DNA of 64,000 bases from Hybos culiciformis (lineage: Eukaryota > Arthropoda > Insecta > Diptera > Hybotidae): contig OZ023273.1 of the NCBI GenBank assembly GCA_964007475.1, positions 27,763,557 through 27,827,556 of the forward strand, in the 5' to 3' direction. Under the pieces are notes generated by a model that ran no database searches, had not been told where the DNA came from, and saw nothing but the letters and a program-made list of their open reading frames with translations. Made by a program: the position numbers and the translations under genes. This document shows positions 1 to 11,903 of this stretch, in pieces. How positions within the stretch are numbered: the stretch's first letter is position 1; each line of letters opens with the position of its first letter.

Positions 1-365
1 TCAATAAAATGAAAGAGTAAAATTTTCTTTAAATAGAGTGATAGCCGTAAATTTTATTTATCATGAAAAATATTGCGATTTATCAATTATAAACCAATCT
101 AATAATTTATAAATTAACATTTTGACTATATTCAATATAATAACAATTTTCATTAGATGATGTAATTGTTGCATGTACAATATCAATATACATTATACAT
201 ATACATTAAATATGCAAAAGTTACACTATTGCAGTACCTGTATTGTAGATAATTTTTAAATTCAATTATTTTTGAAAAAAATTCAAAATGTCTAAAATTT
301 TTGAGTATGTATTTCAATATTAATACCGAATGCCGTCAACACAATAAGTAAGTCAATAATGGCTA
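1..365. other. AT-rich spacer, no gene seen
   Basis: AT-rich sequence with short A and T runs. No open frame with coding character, and no paired repeats, were seen before the palindromic array begins. Confidence 0.5.
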
Positions 366-1617
366 CATGACATAACCGCGAATGTCATAACCGCGAAACT
401 TTTTTGTCATAACCGCGAAATAAAAAATAAAAAAGTCATAACCGCGAAAAATATCTTATATTTTTTTTTTGTCATAACCGCGAAAAAATATGGCAAAAAA
501 TTGAAAAAATTTCGTTTCGCGGTTATAACAAAAATTATTGTTATAACCGCGAAACACAAAATTTGGATTTTTATCATTTCGTGGTTATAACAAAAATTTT
601 TGTTATAACCGCGAAAAGACAAAAATCGAATTTTTGTGTTTCGCGGTTATAACAAAAATTTTTGTTATAACCGCGAAATACAAAAAATCGATTTTTATCA
701 TTTCGCGGTTATAACAAACATTTTTGTTATAACCGCGAAACACAAAAATTCATTTTTTTTCATTTCGCGGTTATAACAAAAATTTTTGTTATAACCGCGA
801 AACACAAAAACTCGATCATTTTGAAAAATGAAATAAGACCTCGATAAAAAAATGTTGAGTGGTAAGCCCACGGGAGGGGAGGGGGCAGCAGGGCGGCGGG
901 CGGGCGGGCGGGCGGTTGGTCAGTGGGATTTGCGGCTAGCGCAATTTTCAAAATGATCGAATTTTTCTGTTTCATGATTATAACAAAAATTTTTGTTATA
1001 ACCGCGAAAATTAGATTTTTGCGTTTCGCGCTTATAACAAAAATTTTTGTTATAACCGCGAAATGAAAAAAATCTAATTTTTGTGTTTCGTGGTTATAAA
1101 AAAAATTTTTGTTATAACCGTGAAATGACAAAAATCGAATTTTTGTGTTTGTTATAACAGCGAAAATTGAATTTTTGCGTTTCGCGCTTATAACAAAAAT
1201 GTTTGTTATAACCGCGAAATGAAAAAAATCGAATTTTTGTGTTTCGCGGTTACACAAAAATTTTTGTTATAACCGCGAAATGATAAAAATCGAATTTTTG
1301 TGTTTCGCGGTTATAACAAAAATTTTTGTTATAACCGCGAAATGACAAAAATCGAATTTTTGTGTTTCGTGGTTATAACAAAAATTTTTGTTATAACCGC
1401 GAAACACAAAAATTCGATTTTTATCATTTCGCGGTTATAACAAACATTTTTGTTATAACCGCGAAAAACTTAACATTTTTTTTGTCATAACTGCGAATTC
1501 GCGGTTATGACAAAAATAAAATTAGTTTCGCGGTTATAACAAAAATTTTTGTTATAACCGCGAAACTCATATAAATTCTAGTTTCGCGGTTATGACAAAA
1601 AAATTTAGCGGTTATAT
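366..1617. repeat. Tandem array of nested palindromes (CGCG-containing)
   Basis: Roughly three dozen copies of the core ATAACCGCGAAA or its reverse complement TTTCGCGGTTAT occur here, alternating in orientation. Two facing cores join through AACAAAAATTTTTGTT to form a palindrome of about 36-40 bp. Neighbouring palindromes are separated by spacers such as CACAAAAATTCGATTTTT, which are themselves near-palindromic, so hairpins are nested within hairpins at a period of about 75 bp. The first copies (366-490) and the last (1485-1617) use a shorter form with GTCATAACCGCGAA and no paired partner. The CpG-rich core stands out against the AT-rich background. The open frames across this stretch follow from the repeat and are not genes. 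It could be a satellite or the remnant of a fold-back transposon; no terminal structure decides between these. Confidence 0.9.
871..916 (+). other. G-rich island with G-quadruplex potential
   Basis: A run of guanine tracts, including at least four consecutive GGGC units after position 895, sits inside the palindromic array. Tracts of three or more G separated by single C residues fit the usual G-quadruplex pattern. It is the most GC-rich stretch in the first 10 kb and breaks the palindrome period between about 830 and 960, so it looks like an insertion or a different internal segment of the repeat. No function is shown. Confidence 0.7.
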
Positions 1618-4600
1618 ATATAATATAATACAAATATAATTCTCACACATTTGTCAATAAGTAGATAACTCCATTTTTGGCCAAATTTACTTTTTTTATG
1701 AAAATTACTGTATTATGTATTGTATTTTATCATGTATTTAGTATAATAAGTAGATGAACATTTTCTGAGAATTTTTTTTTTTTTTATATTAATAAGTAAA
1801 TTCTTTAAATTATGTAGTCTATGAATATGAATTAACTTCTTTGTATATTAAAATGGAATCAGTCATAAGAATTTTGTTGTTTAAAAACGAATTTTATATG
1901 ACGGTTTGAAGGAACGCTCCACCTCCCTTATAGTTGAACTGATTTTAATAATAATAAGTTAATATTTTTAAGCTCCTGGGAATCATAAAAAAATTAAAGT
2001 AAAAATAACAAAAGTTACATAAATTACTTTACCGCTAAGTGATCCGGTCAGAATTTAGAATTTGTTGCCAATTATTCTAATTAAACACGCTTTAGACCTC
2101 CGATGAAAACGAAAACGAAATGAGTGTTGAATGATATGATATGAAACATGGTAAATTCCACTCTAGTGCATGTTAACTTGAATATTGTAAAATCAAATTA
2201 GAACTCAATAAATATGAATAAAATATTGATAAAAAAAATATTATAGCTAACTTTGTACATTCGTTGGATACATTTTTTAATATTTATTTATTTATTTTTT
2301 TATGATTTCAATCCTTTTTAGTGTATTAGATCTTCTTCTGCAAAAAAAAAAATAAAATGTGAAATTTATTGACTCAAGAAAATTATTTTCACCCAATTTT
2401 CAACAAAAAAATTTTATTTCCACACATATTTTTTTTTTGTTAGGAAAACATAATAAAAAGAAAAATTTTGATTGTAAAATATTTTATTTCCTTATTTTTT
2501 TTTGTTGTTTGAAATTGTTTACTGTATTATTATACTTGAAAGATATTTTTATTTTAATAGGTACTTTTTGTTCTCACGTCTTAAAGATTTATCAAAATGT
2601 TCAATCGACTTCATTTGGTAATCGCTGAGAAATTCTGGAATATTTTTTAATTTCAAAAATTCTTTACTGACACTGCGAGGCTTAAAGTTTATCATACTTG
2701 AACTTTTCTGGTGTTCATATATTTAAAACATTCGAAATTGAGTAGCTAGAAAAAAATAAGGTTCCTTACATTTCTTTTTTTTCAACTTCTTAGATGGAAA
2801 GTTTTTGCATAATATTAAAATATTCTAAATTATATAAATTTTGTAAATATGGCAACTCTAAATTTTTTAATATTAAATGTATTTTTTTTTCTATATATTA
2901 TTTTCTACTATTAACATTGCAATACTAAGTTCACAATACCTTGTACAATACTTCCAATGTAAGTCAATTTAAATTTAATTAATATCGAAAATATTAAAAC
3001 ATTTTTTATAAATTTACAAACCAATTGAAGTTACCATGAATTATTGTATCATACTTTACTCATAGTCTCTATATGGAAAAGGGCGTTATCAAGATAAAAA
3101 AAAATAATTCGTAAGAACTTGACAATCACTGCTTAAATATATTGTTGATTTTATTTCGTATTTTCATTGTTGTACTTAGTCAATAAATACTGAATAGGTA
3201 GTTATATTAATTTACATAATTGGTCAATATTTTGTTTGGCTAATCTCTAATTACAGACAAACAAAAAAAAATTATTATTTTTTCATTAACCTTTAATTAC
3301 TTTGTTGTTGGTGAAATTTTTTGCTTTTTAAATTTTTAATATTTGATGTTGCGACCTTATAGTATAAATTTTTAATTACAATTTAGTTATTACTAACAGG
3401 AAAAAAAAAATGGATATTAAATGTCAGTAATTAGGTTAAAATTAATGATGATATTTTTTTTTTACTAACCTTAAATTGGAATAAATTTTGTGGTTGATTA
3501 TAAATACTCTCTTTTTTAATTAACTGGAAATTTATTACCGGTTAAAATGGGAAATTTGATTTCATGCTTGTCAAGTTAAATTGAATGTTAAAATTTCAGA
3601 TTTTCATTAAATTTTGAATTTCAGTAAGCTGATAAATGCAAAAACTAGGTTCTATTGTTATTTACCCATACAATAGGTATAGAAATATGATTTTTATAAT
3701 GCTACTAATAAAAAAATTTGGTAGATGTCATTATTCTGTAAATTATTTCTTAGGCTCGTTCCTTTTCCTGAATATCGTTTATAGAGCTTAAACAAAAAAT
3801 AAAGTATTATGTTGTGAATTTATTGCTATTTGGTATTGACCTACTAAATGCATAATTATTGTTAATTTATTTATTTAATTTTAAATTTTAAAATATATCA
3901 AAATATTTATATCAAAAATTTTGTTAAAATTTTTAAAGTTATAGTATTTTTTCTCTTGTGTAAAACACAAAATAAAACTTCACACCGATTGATAAGGTTA
4001 AATGCCATTGCGAGAAATAAATAATTTTTTGAAACTAAAAATTCAATTTTTATTTTGTTTTACAGAAAAATTGCGCACAGACACCGCAACTATGTTAAAT
4101 GAATAAAAAAAAAGGGAAAATTTACTTGTGAAATAGATTTTCAAATAAGTTACTTCATTTTTCTTTTTCACTTTATTTCCGCTTTGAAATTTCTCAATAT
4201 CCCCAAAGGAAAAATAATAAGGAAAAGATATTTTAGAAAAAATAAATATATTCAACAAATAAAATTGTCTGTAAATTGTTTTATCTGTTTATGGAAAATA
4301 ATTTTGAATCTCAAATTTTCTTTCCATTTCTAACAAGATTTTTCATATTATATTATTTTTTCCAGATAACATTTTTTTTTATGTTCTGTTTATTTCTAAT
4401 TGATTGTTGGAAAATCGTAAAAGTTTTCAAATAAAAAAAAAAAAATTATAATTTTATTTTTGAATTGCTTTTTTTTACTTTTTTTTATTTATTTTTTTCT
4501 TTAATCGAATTATTCTTATTTATGGTTGGTTAATAATTGTATAATCAAAAGTCCGGAAAAAAGGTGATTTTAATAATTATTTTTAAAATAGTTCTATGTT

Positions 4601-4912
4601 GTGGAAACGAGAACGAAAAGAAGACTATATATCTAACGTTGTTTACAAACTGCTACCTCGAAAACCAGAAAAATGTACACAATTCTGCGAAGAAATATAT
4701 GAGCTAGTATTAAACGTTATGGTAACAATATTGTGAACATTTGGTTTAATTGAATTCGTTGTCTAAAAGAAGCTTACGAGATTAAGTACATACAACAAAA
4801 TGGATATAAAAGCCATTTGGATAGTTACATTAATATTAAATTATACAATAATCTTGTGTATTATAGTGTTAATTTAATATTTGCCTACAGATATCTAACC
4901 TTTTCAACATTA
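1618..4912. other. AT-rich spacer, no supported gene
   Basis: Homopolymer-rich AT sequence. The longest open frames (for example 2359-2628 on the plus strand and 4043-4258 on the minus strand) are dominated by K, N, F, I and L, as expected by chance at this composition. They show no domain, no splice context and no paralogue in the window. Confidence 0.5.
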
Positions 4913-4916
4913 TATA

Positions 4917-5175
4917 TCGTCAGCTGAGAAATGAAACAACGTATGACATTTATACGTCATTATTTGACAATAGCACCATTCGATTCCTCGTACTCGATTT
5001 TATAAGTACAACTGCTTTGCAATATTCTTAATGTTGATTAACATGTGTTTTTTAGATGAAAATTGTACGCTACTTGATATTTTTTCATACGTTTTTTTTA
5101 ATTTTCAAAACTTTAAATTCAAATTACTCGAAACTATACTTTTCATTATACGTTGTTTCATTTCTGAGCAGGCGA
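4917..5175. mobile_element. MITE with ~35-bp inverted repeats and TA/TATA flanks
   Basis: The termini are inverted copies of each other. The left end reads TCGTCAGCTGAGAAATGAAA and continues with CAACGTAT; the right end, reversed, reads TCGCCTGCTCAGAAATGAAA and continues with CAACGTAT. The element is flanked on both sides by TATA (4913-4916 and 5176-5179), consistent with TA target duplication as used by Tc1/mariner-type transposases. The interior is about 190 bp without coding capacity, so it is non-autonomous. Superfamily assignment rests only on the TA flank. Confidence 0.8.
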
Positions 5176-5179
5176 TATA

Positions 5180-5755
5180 GTATGTAATGTATTATAGGCA
5201 GTGTACATATAAAGTATATTTTAATCTTGAAAATCTAAATTTGAATTTATTAGAAGTAAAAGTTTTTTCAAATTTTGATAAATTTATTATTAATTTAAGT
5301 ATAATTTGAATCAATTTTAAATTAATCTGCAATGCAGTGCAAAAATAAACTTTTTTTTTGTTTATTATAAAATACATAAATATTTTCAAGTCAAAAGACA
5401 AAAATTTTTAAAAAGAAATAATTATGGTCTGTGTCAGTGATATAAAAAAAAAAATTTATTTTTTTATTCGAAACTAGATGCAACGAAACTTTTAATTGTT
5501 TATTTATTCATTTTTTCATGAAATTTAGAGAAAAAATGAGAACTATTTAATTGTTTGTTAAGCTTAATTTATATTTTGTTTATTTTTGTGATAATTAAAA
5601 AATGATTTTTAATTCAATAGCCTTTATTCATAAGTTCTGGAAAAACATAATTAAGTATTAAGAAAATAATCATCAGATAAAATTTTATTATTTGTTTGGG
5701 GCAGTCGTTGGTAAGTAATTTAAAATTTAACAAAATTATTATTTTTATTCAATAC
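5180..5755. other. AT-rich spacer
   Basis: No gene, repeat pair or motif was seen. A 69-residue open frame on the minus strand (5192-5401) is low-complexity and not supported. Confidence 0.45.
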
Positions 5756-6110
5756 TAGTCGAAATACCCGGCTTCGCATATTAATCCAGATTTTGTGCAC
5801 TAAAAAAACAGAATTTTAAAATTTGTTAAATAGCCACTTCCCCGGTGCCTTAACACATCCAGCCTTCTAAATAGTCGATTCAGGTCCAATGCTATAATAT
5901 TTTATCGGAATATACCTAATTGCATTTTGTGCACTAAAAAAACAGAATTTCTAAATTTGTTAAATAGCCACTTCCCCGGTTCTTTAACACTTCCAGTAGA
6001 TTCGGGGCCTCGGATCAAAATTTCTAGTACTCCATAACCATCTCGGGCCCAATGATACTTAAGTCAAAATTTCAGCCAAATCGGTACAGCGGTTTAGGCG
6101 TGATTGAGGA
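5756..6110 (+). mobile_element. Transposon tail with internal direct duplication
   Basis: The stretch begins near TCGAAATACCCGGCTTCGCA and ends with AAATCGGTACAGCGGTTTAG followed by GCGTGATTGAGGACAGA. This is the wording of a 3' tail common to many insect dispersed repeats. A block of about 75 bp containing TTTTGTGCACTAAAAAAACA and TAGCCACTTCCCCGGT occurs twice, at about 5793-5866 and 5923-5996, giving a 130-bp period. The end runs directly into the 8-bp microsatellite. The element class cannot be told from the tail alone. Confidence 0.65.
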
Positions 6111-6547
6111 CAGAGAAACAGAGAAACAGAGAAACAGAGAAACAGAGAAACAGAGAAACAGAGAAACAGAGAAACAGAGAAACAGAGAAACAGAGAAACA
6201 GAGAAACAGAGAAACAGAGAAACAGAGAAACAGAGGAACAGAGGAACATAGAAACAGAGAAACAGAGAAACAGAGAAACAGAGACACAGAGAAACAGAGA
6301 AACAGAGAAACAGAGAAACAGAGAAACAGAGAAACAGAGAAACAGAGAAACAGAGAAACAGAGAAACAGAGAAACAGAGAAACAGAGAAACAGAGAAACA
6401 GAGAAACAGAGAAACAGAGAAACAGAGAAACAGAGAACAGAGAAACAAAGAAACAGAGAAACAGAGAAACAGAGAAACAGAGAAACAGAGAAACAGAGAA
6501 ACAGAGAAACAGAGTAACAGAGAAACAGAGAAACAGAGAAATAGAGA
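6111..6547. repeat. (CAGAGAAA)n microsatellite, about 55 units
   Basis: Over 430 bp of the octamer CAGAGAAA, nearly pure, with a few point variants (GGAACA near 6235, CATAGA near 6247, GACACA near 6283) and one 2-bp deletion near 6434. Because 8 is not divisible by 3, every frame encodes a 24-bp, 8-residue periodic peptide, which explains the long repetitive open frames on both strands. The upstream transposon tail ends in GAGGACAGAGAAACAG, so the array probably expanded from that tail. Confidence 0.97.
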
Positions 6548-8303
6548 ATCTTCATTTTTATATATTAGATTTAGGAGTTTTTCCCCAACAACTCATGAAT
6601 GAACCTTTAAAGTAATTTTTTGTATTATAATATATGTATAAGGCTATATATTGAATTGAATTATATAATATCCTGAATTGTATTAGATTTGAATCTTGAG
6701 AAAATTTTGAATTTAAGTGAAAAATTTTATCAAGATCACATCTGATCATTTCTGAAAACATATACAATTAAATATTTTGAGAATATCAAATGTTTTTAAT
6801 AAGATTTTTGTAGTATTAAAAAGTTTTTTGTATTATGCTTATTTATATCTTAATTTTATTAAAAAAAAATTACTAAAAATTCCTTTAATGAAAGAAAATA
6901 AAAAATTAAAAACAGAAAAAATACGATATAGAGAAGAATTTAATGATTTTATTTACAAAATCAACTTGTTAAGTAATTTTCACTTTATAAAATAACAACT
7001 TGAATTTACTTTTACATGAATTTTTAATTTTCAAGCTTCTAAAACTTTTTAATATATATAACAAACATAGTATTTTACATTAAAACATTATGTACATATT
7101 ACATCGAAACATATAATATACTACATACAATCTAAAACTTGTTTTTATAAGTTTATCAAATTGAATTTATTTTCAATTAAAGAACTTATAAAAAGCTTAT
7201 ATACTGCATATATACATTACAGAAATCAAAACGTGACTAAAATTTTAAAATTTTCGATTTTAATTTAATAAAAACAGTATAGGTAAACGTTCTGCATTAT
7301 TTTTGTAGTTTAGATAGATTTTTTTTTTCAATTAAAAAATTTTGAAATAAAAAGAACTCAATTATTAAATTCTATTTTTAATGTTTTTTTGTAAATAATT
7401 TTGTAATAAAAAATATGATTATTTATGACATGAAAGAGTCATATTTATTTCGGAAAGAAAAAAATTTCCCGTATGATTTTAACTATGAAGACAATAACCT
7501 TTTTCATTTTTTTTGTTGGTAATTCTTCTATTAATGGTGTCCTTTTCATAAAATAATCCAATTTGGTTCAGAAACAAAGTCGTAATGGGTACCTGAAGAA
7601 GGTCTAATTGCAAACTCTATAAATTCACTTTAAAAAAAAGAGTTATTAGTTACAGTTTTGGTTAAAGGTTATGATCCCACGATCTTTCGACTTAAATAAA
7701 TAATATCAAAAAATTTGCTTTAATTGCAAAACTTTCTAAATCCAAATGAAATTTCATTTCAAAACTCACAAAATCCATATTAAATTGGTAAGCTTTAAAA
7801 AATCCATTTTATTACGTTGATAAAATTTGCAAAACTCATAAATTAATTATGCAATAAAATCAAATTATAAGACTACTAATTAAGAAAAATTGAGAAGAAT
7901 ATTTTAACATCATTTTTCTCTGGAATGAATGAAAAATCTTTTTTTCCCTATTTGTACCTTTAAATTGCGCTTTTAAACACAAATGGTATTTCTAGATATA
8001 ATTTTATTTGTAACTACCCTATCAATCAAATAATATTAACATAATTATAACCACTAAAATATTATTTTTCTTTATTACGGAATATTGATGAGATTTTTGA
8101 AATTGTATTGTTAAATATGCATAGTTTCATTGGATTAATTGAACATGATAAAATAACAAAATTGTTTCGCATTACATATAAATATCATGAGCAATGTAAA
8201 CTGCGTAACAATAACAAAAACTAAACTTTTTTCATATCAGTTGAAGATTGAGTTGAAAACAAAGTAGAGGTAAAAAATATTAAAACAAATATTTGCCCTA
8301 GGA
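6548..8303. other. AT-rich spacer upstream of gustatory receptor 1
   Basis: Low-complexity sequence. A 72-residue lysine-rich frame at 6777-6995 has no supporting feature. The last few hundred bases would contain the promoter of the downstream receptor, but no core promoter motif can be assigned with confidence. Confidence 0.4.
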
Positions 8304-10022
8304 ATGGCATCAAACAATGTCGTTTTCAGAAGTATTTACATTTGTGTTTTTTTCCTTCAATTTCTGTTGGGCTTTGCAATGGCATCAATGAATTATAAGA
8401 CAATAAAATTGAAAAAATCAAAATTATCAATAATATATTGTGCTTCATTCACTGTAATCATAGCTGTAATATTTCCAATAATGTCACATTTTTATAATAC
8501 TTCAAATTCCATATTTAGTGACAATCAAATGTTAGGTTATATTATGATATGGGATTTAAGATTTCATATAATTGGAATATTAATCAATTTTTTAATTAAT
8601 CTCAGGCGAAATGGGGAAGTTATTCAACTTTGGAATGATGCTACTACATTGGATTATATATATTTAAATAAAAATTCAAAATTTCATTTCGAAATTACAT
8701 GCAAATATTTTGTTTTGTGTGGTTCAAAAATGTTTTTATTTTTTTTTCGAGTTTTTGTATTAACACAATACACGTTGGAAACTCAAGTGGATTACACGTG
8801 GATACAGCTTTTACTAATTTGTATTACAGTAAATTTAGGAAATTACATAACTTCATATTTAAATTATTTTTTTTGTGCTAATTTATTTATTTGGAAATTT
8901 AATAAATGTCTTGAATTCGAATTAAATTTAATTCATAATCAAATGCAAAAAGATTTACGTCAAGAAGGTGGCTATAGAAATAAACTTAAAATTGGATTAA
9001 CACTGAAAGAGAGCTTTTATAATTATCAGAAAACTTACAAAGTTCTTATTAAAGTTAAAAAACTTTTTGAAATTCAAGAATTAATATTACTATTAACAGC
9101 ATATTTTAATACGCTGGCATTATCATTTTATAGCTACAAATGTTTTACTGGAATTAATTGTGACGGTTATGATTATGAAATAGTCAGTTATTTGATTGCC
9201 GCTTCTTTAGATTTATTTTTATTGTTTCTCTCTTCGGATTTATTGACAAGATCAATTTATAAATTAAGAAAATTATTACTTTACAAATATCTGAATTGTA
9301 TTGATGACTCCAGCTTGAAAAATAGTGTGAGTATTTTAATTTGTCATTTATAATAATTGAGATCACTCTTTTGACAAGTGTATATTCCAAGTCACTGGAA
9401 ATTTTCAATTCATAATGCGTAATATTTTTGACAAAGTGGAATTTTCTAAGGAAATTATTTTAAAATGTAAGCCCTTTTCGTTAAACCTTTAATATGTGCT
9501 AGCTGGTTAGATTTTACAATTTCCTAGAATAAATATTAGAAAAATCATCAGAAAACCAGCATCCCAAAAACCCTATCTATAGATATAAAACTCAAACGTT
9601 GTCTGTCTGTTTGTCTTTCACCTTCACCATGTCTTTGTCTTAGGTCGGGCGTTGTTATAGTACTTCAAAAATTCGTCCGATTTCATTCAAATTTGGTACA
9701 TAAAAAGTGGAAGTGGTTAAACACGCAAACTTCGTAACAAAAAATTTACCCAGAGACCTCTTCCGGGGGGGACTGCAAAATTTTTCCGGTTTCATTCAAA
9801 TTTGGGTCATAAAGACAATATTTGCAGAATTAAGAAAAAATAGAAATAAAAAATTTGATATTTTCACAGGTTGAAAGTTTATGTCTTCAATTAACATGTC
9901 AAGAATTCAAAACTGTACTTTGTGGTTTATTTGAAATAAATTTAAAAACAGTATTAATGTTTTTTCAATCAATATTTATAAATTTGACTGTTTTAATTCA
10001 ATTTGATAAGATGCAAGAATAA
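8304..10022 (+). CDS. Gustatory receptor 1 (insect 7tm_7 family), two exons
   Basis: Predicted 391-residue multipass chemoreceptor of the insect gustatory receptor type, which in the family acts as a ligand-gated cation channel in sensory neuron membranes. Exon 1 is 8304-9326 (341 codons) and ends AATAGT before the donor GTGAGT. Exon 2 is 9870-10022, after the acceptor TTTTCACAG, in phase 0. Without the splice the frame would read into the intron and stop after eight residues. Hydrophobic segments lie near residues 8-28, 42-62, 80-100, 132-155, 166-192, 258-280, 294-312 and 365-385. Family hallmarks are the NLFIWKF block (193-199), SYKCFTG near 277, SLDLFL near 301 and the C-terminal LTVLIQF (380-386), the position of the TYxxxxxQF signature although the tyrosine is missing. 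The length is normal for the family. AATAAA at 10132-10137 is a possible polyadenylation signal. The tastant cannot be inferred. It is closely related in layout to the receptor at 37600. Confidence 0.92.
9562..9800 (+). mobile_element. Dispersed-repeat remnant in receptor 1 intron
   Basis: Inside the 543-bp intron a more GC-rich block reads ATATAAAACTCAAACGTTGT followed by CTGTCTGTTTGTC, then twice carries ATTTCATTCAAATTTGG (near 9681 and 9782). The (CTGT) start and the phrase about the ATTTCATTCAAATTTGG motif are typical of insect transposon tails. No ends or target duplication were found, so this is a fragment of unknown class. Confidence 0.5.
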
Positions 10023-10212
10023 TTTGAGAATGATATATACCTATTATGATTTTTGGTATTCTATTCCAGAATGTGTGTATGTATGGATTGTTAGGAATGA
10101 TATTACCAGGTATGTCATTGAAAGATAATTCAATAAAATGCATATGAAAAGGATTCAAACACAATAACACAATTAAAAAACAAAAAACAATAACATAATA
10201 AAAAAGACGCAT
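9976..10212 (-). other. Antisense 78-codon frame with signal-peptide-like start
   Basis: This open frame is antisense to the last 47 bp of the receptor 1 coding sequence. It starts MRLFYYVIVFCFLIVLLC, which looks like a signal peptide, followed by a tail unusually poor in lysine for a chance frame in this region (NPYIHTFWNRIPKIIIG). A donor-like AGGTATAT lies within the frame, so it could also be a first exon. There is no paralogue, no cysteine pattern and no known family. Overlap with a real exon on the other strand makes a chance frame more likely. Confidence 0.15.
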
Positions 10213-10222
10213 CAGCCGTAAT

Positions 10223-11185
10223 GTTTCTGGGCCGTATTCAGTAATTGAGTTCGGAGGGGAAGCTCAATATTAAAAAAATGTTGTTATTTATAATGCCTAT
10301 ATATTTACAAATTTATTTATATTTGGAATTATTAGCTGAATTGATTCATAGCCAATTTTTTAGTTAAGGTGAATTATACTGAACTGATGGAATTGGTGTT
10401 TCTGCGCATTTTTGTTGTCACAGACTCCAAATGAACTATATTTTTTATCTATTCAATTTTTACTACTTAAAAATAATGTTTGATATATTTTTCGATAAAA
10501 ATCGGGTCTATTTACTCAAGGAAATAATGTGAACCACATCCTTGTTCCCTTTTGATAAGTTCCACTAGCTAGAGAATAAAGTTCAGAAGCTTTTCATAAA
10601 TTTTTTTTAGCGATATCATACCAATGAATAAGAAATTATGTGAGAAACATTAATTTTTATGTAAATTCTTGTGACTGATATCTCAAGCAGCAACATTGTA
10701 AAATTTATAATATAAGATTCATTATCGTTGCAGATAACATCTTAAATGTGAAAATTATGGTTATTTTATAAACTATTTGAGCTAAGCCAACCTTAAAGAA
10801 CGGATTATTATTGATTCTGATCCATTTTATTAAATTTGGCAGCATATCCGGATATAAATCAAATTAAGAAAATATTTTTTGTTCTGTCTTAAATTTATTA
10901 CGACCATACAATTCCACAGTATTTTTTTTTTAAATTAAGAGAAAAAATACAAAAAATTTGTTATACGAAATAAAATAATAAATAAATTTATTGACTACAT
11001 AATTTTTATATTATTTTATAATATTACATAAAATTTATATTTATACTCCTTGGTCAATAACCAATTTCACAAGCTTTTTTTTCTTGAATATTTTTGAAAA
11101 CCTTGATTAGATTTTTAATTTTCATTTCTAAAAGTATAATAAAAAGAAAATTTTTGATTAGGAAAAACAAGAAATCATACAAAGG
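10223..11185. other. AT-rich spacer, nothing assigned
   Basis: No coding frame or paired terminus was recognised. A slightly GC-richer start near 10228 (GGGCCGTATTCAGTAATTGA) resembles a transposon end, but I found no inverted partner. Confidence 0.4.
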
Positions 11186-11313
11186 CTTCACTATAAAAGA
11201 ACTTGAAATTCTGAATTTCAAATTCCTAGTGTAAATTTAACAGTAATGATATTTCAAATACACGCTCTGGACAACAAAATACATTAGAAAAATTAAATTC
11301 TTTTATAGTGAAG
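11186..11313. mobile_element. Small fold-back element, CTTCACTATAAAAGAA termini
   Basis: A 128-bp unit with exact 16-bp inverted ends CTTCACTATAAAAGAA. The interior carries GAAATTCTGAATTTCAAATT, a (A/G)TGTA motif and CAAATACACGCTCTG, all of which recur in the larger fold-back element at 22467-22952. The two are therefore members of one MITE family, this one internally rearranged or deleted. No target duplication is evident. Confidence 0.7.
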
Positions 11314-11689
11314 TTCTATAGATTTGTTGTCGTTACGATTACGACCAAATAAATTATTGCTGTAATTCAATTTTATTTAAATTTAAAGCTTATCATTATT
11401 TATATTGTTAAATCGAAGTTTTTAAAGGCATTGTTCTGTGACTTTTTTTTCAGTATGTGTAAGCTTATATTATATTAAAATGAAATTATTAAATATATTA
11501 TTGTTCTGTTATTTTTTCAGTTTGCATAAAGACTTGTTCAATAATAAAAATTCATATTAACAGTTAATCATATAATTTAATTTTAAGTGTTTTTTTAAAA
11601 TATTTAACAGCAAATCTTCGCAAGAATTAATTTTAATTTCAGTTTTTGTGGGCTCCTCAATAAAAAGCGTCTTCTGTTAATTTTTTTTT
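11314..11689. other. AT-rich spacer
   Basis: No feature was seen. The last bases (CTGTTAATTTTT) match the unit boundary found inside the following tandem repeat. Confidence 0.4.
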
Positions 11690-11773
11690 GGAACGTAGTT
11701 CCTTATTCTACGCTCTTATGGAAAAATTTATTAAAAATTTGAACACTTTAGTGTCAGTACAAAGTGTCGGTAC

Positions 11774-11903
11774 ACACGCCGACGCGATCATAGATTTTGA
11801 GCGAGCAATGATTTTTTTTTTAGCAGCAGTTCCAAAAAATTTTGAAAATATCGCTGCTAAGCCGCAGCGACCAAAAATATGATCGCGTCGGCGTCTGTCG
11901 GTA
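11774..11903. repeat. Long-stem hairpin inside first repeat unit
   Basis: GCCGACGCGATCATA near 11777-11792 pairs with TATGATCGCGTCGGC near 11878-11893, flanked by further pairing of CGGTACA with TGTCGGTAC. The loop of about 85 bp itself contains TCGCTGCTAAGCCGCAGCGA, a second short hairpin. In the second repeat unit (from about 13800) the left arm has degraded to ACTCGCGCGATCAAAG while the right arm is intact. The purpose is unknown. Confidence 0.75.

Noticed and set aside
760..1257. 165-codon minus-strand frame in the palindromic array
   Set aside because: It encodes only the repeat and the reverse of the G-rich island. No codon structure independent of the repeat.
366..1617. CRISPR-like regular repeats
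   Set aside because: The repeats alternate orientation, the spacers are conserved and the host is an animal; there are no cas genes.
2359..2628. 89-codon plus-strand frame
   Set aside because: Low-complexity, F/I/K-rich, no paralogue and no motif. Expected by chance at this composition.
6052..6615. Long frames of ETEKQRNR-type repeats on both strands
   Set aside because: They are the translation of the (CAGAGAAA)n microsatellite. All frames are open because the unit has no stop codons.
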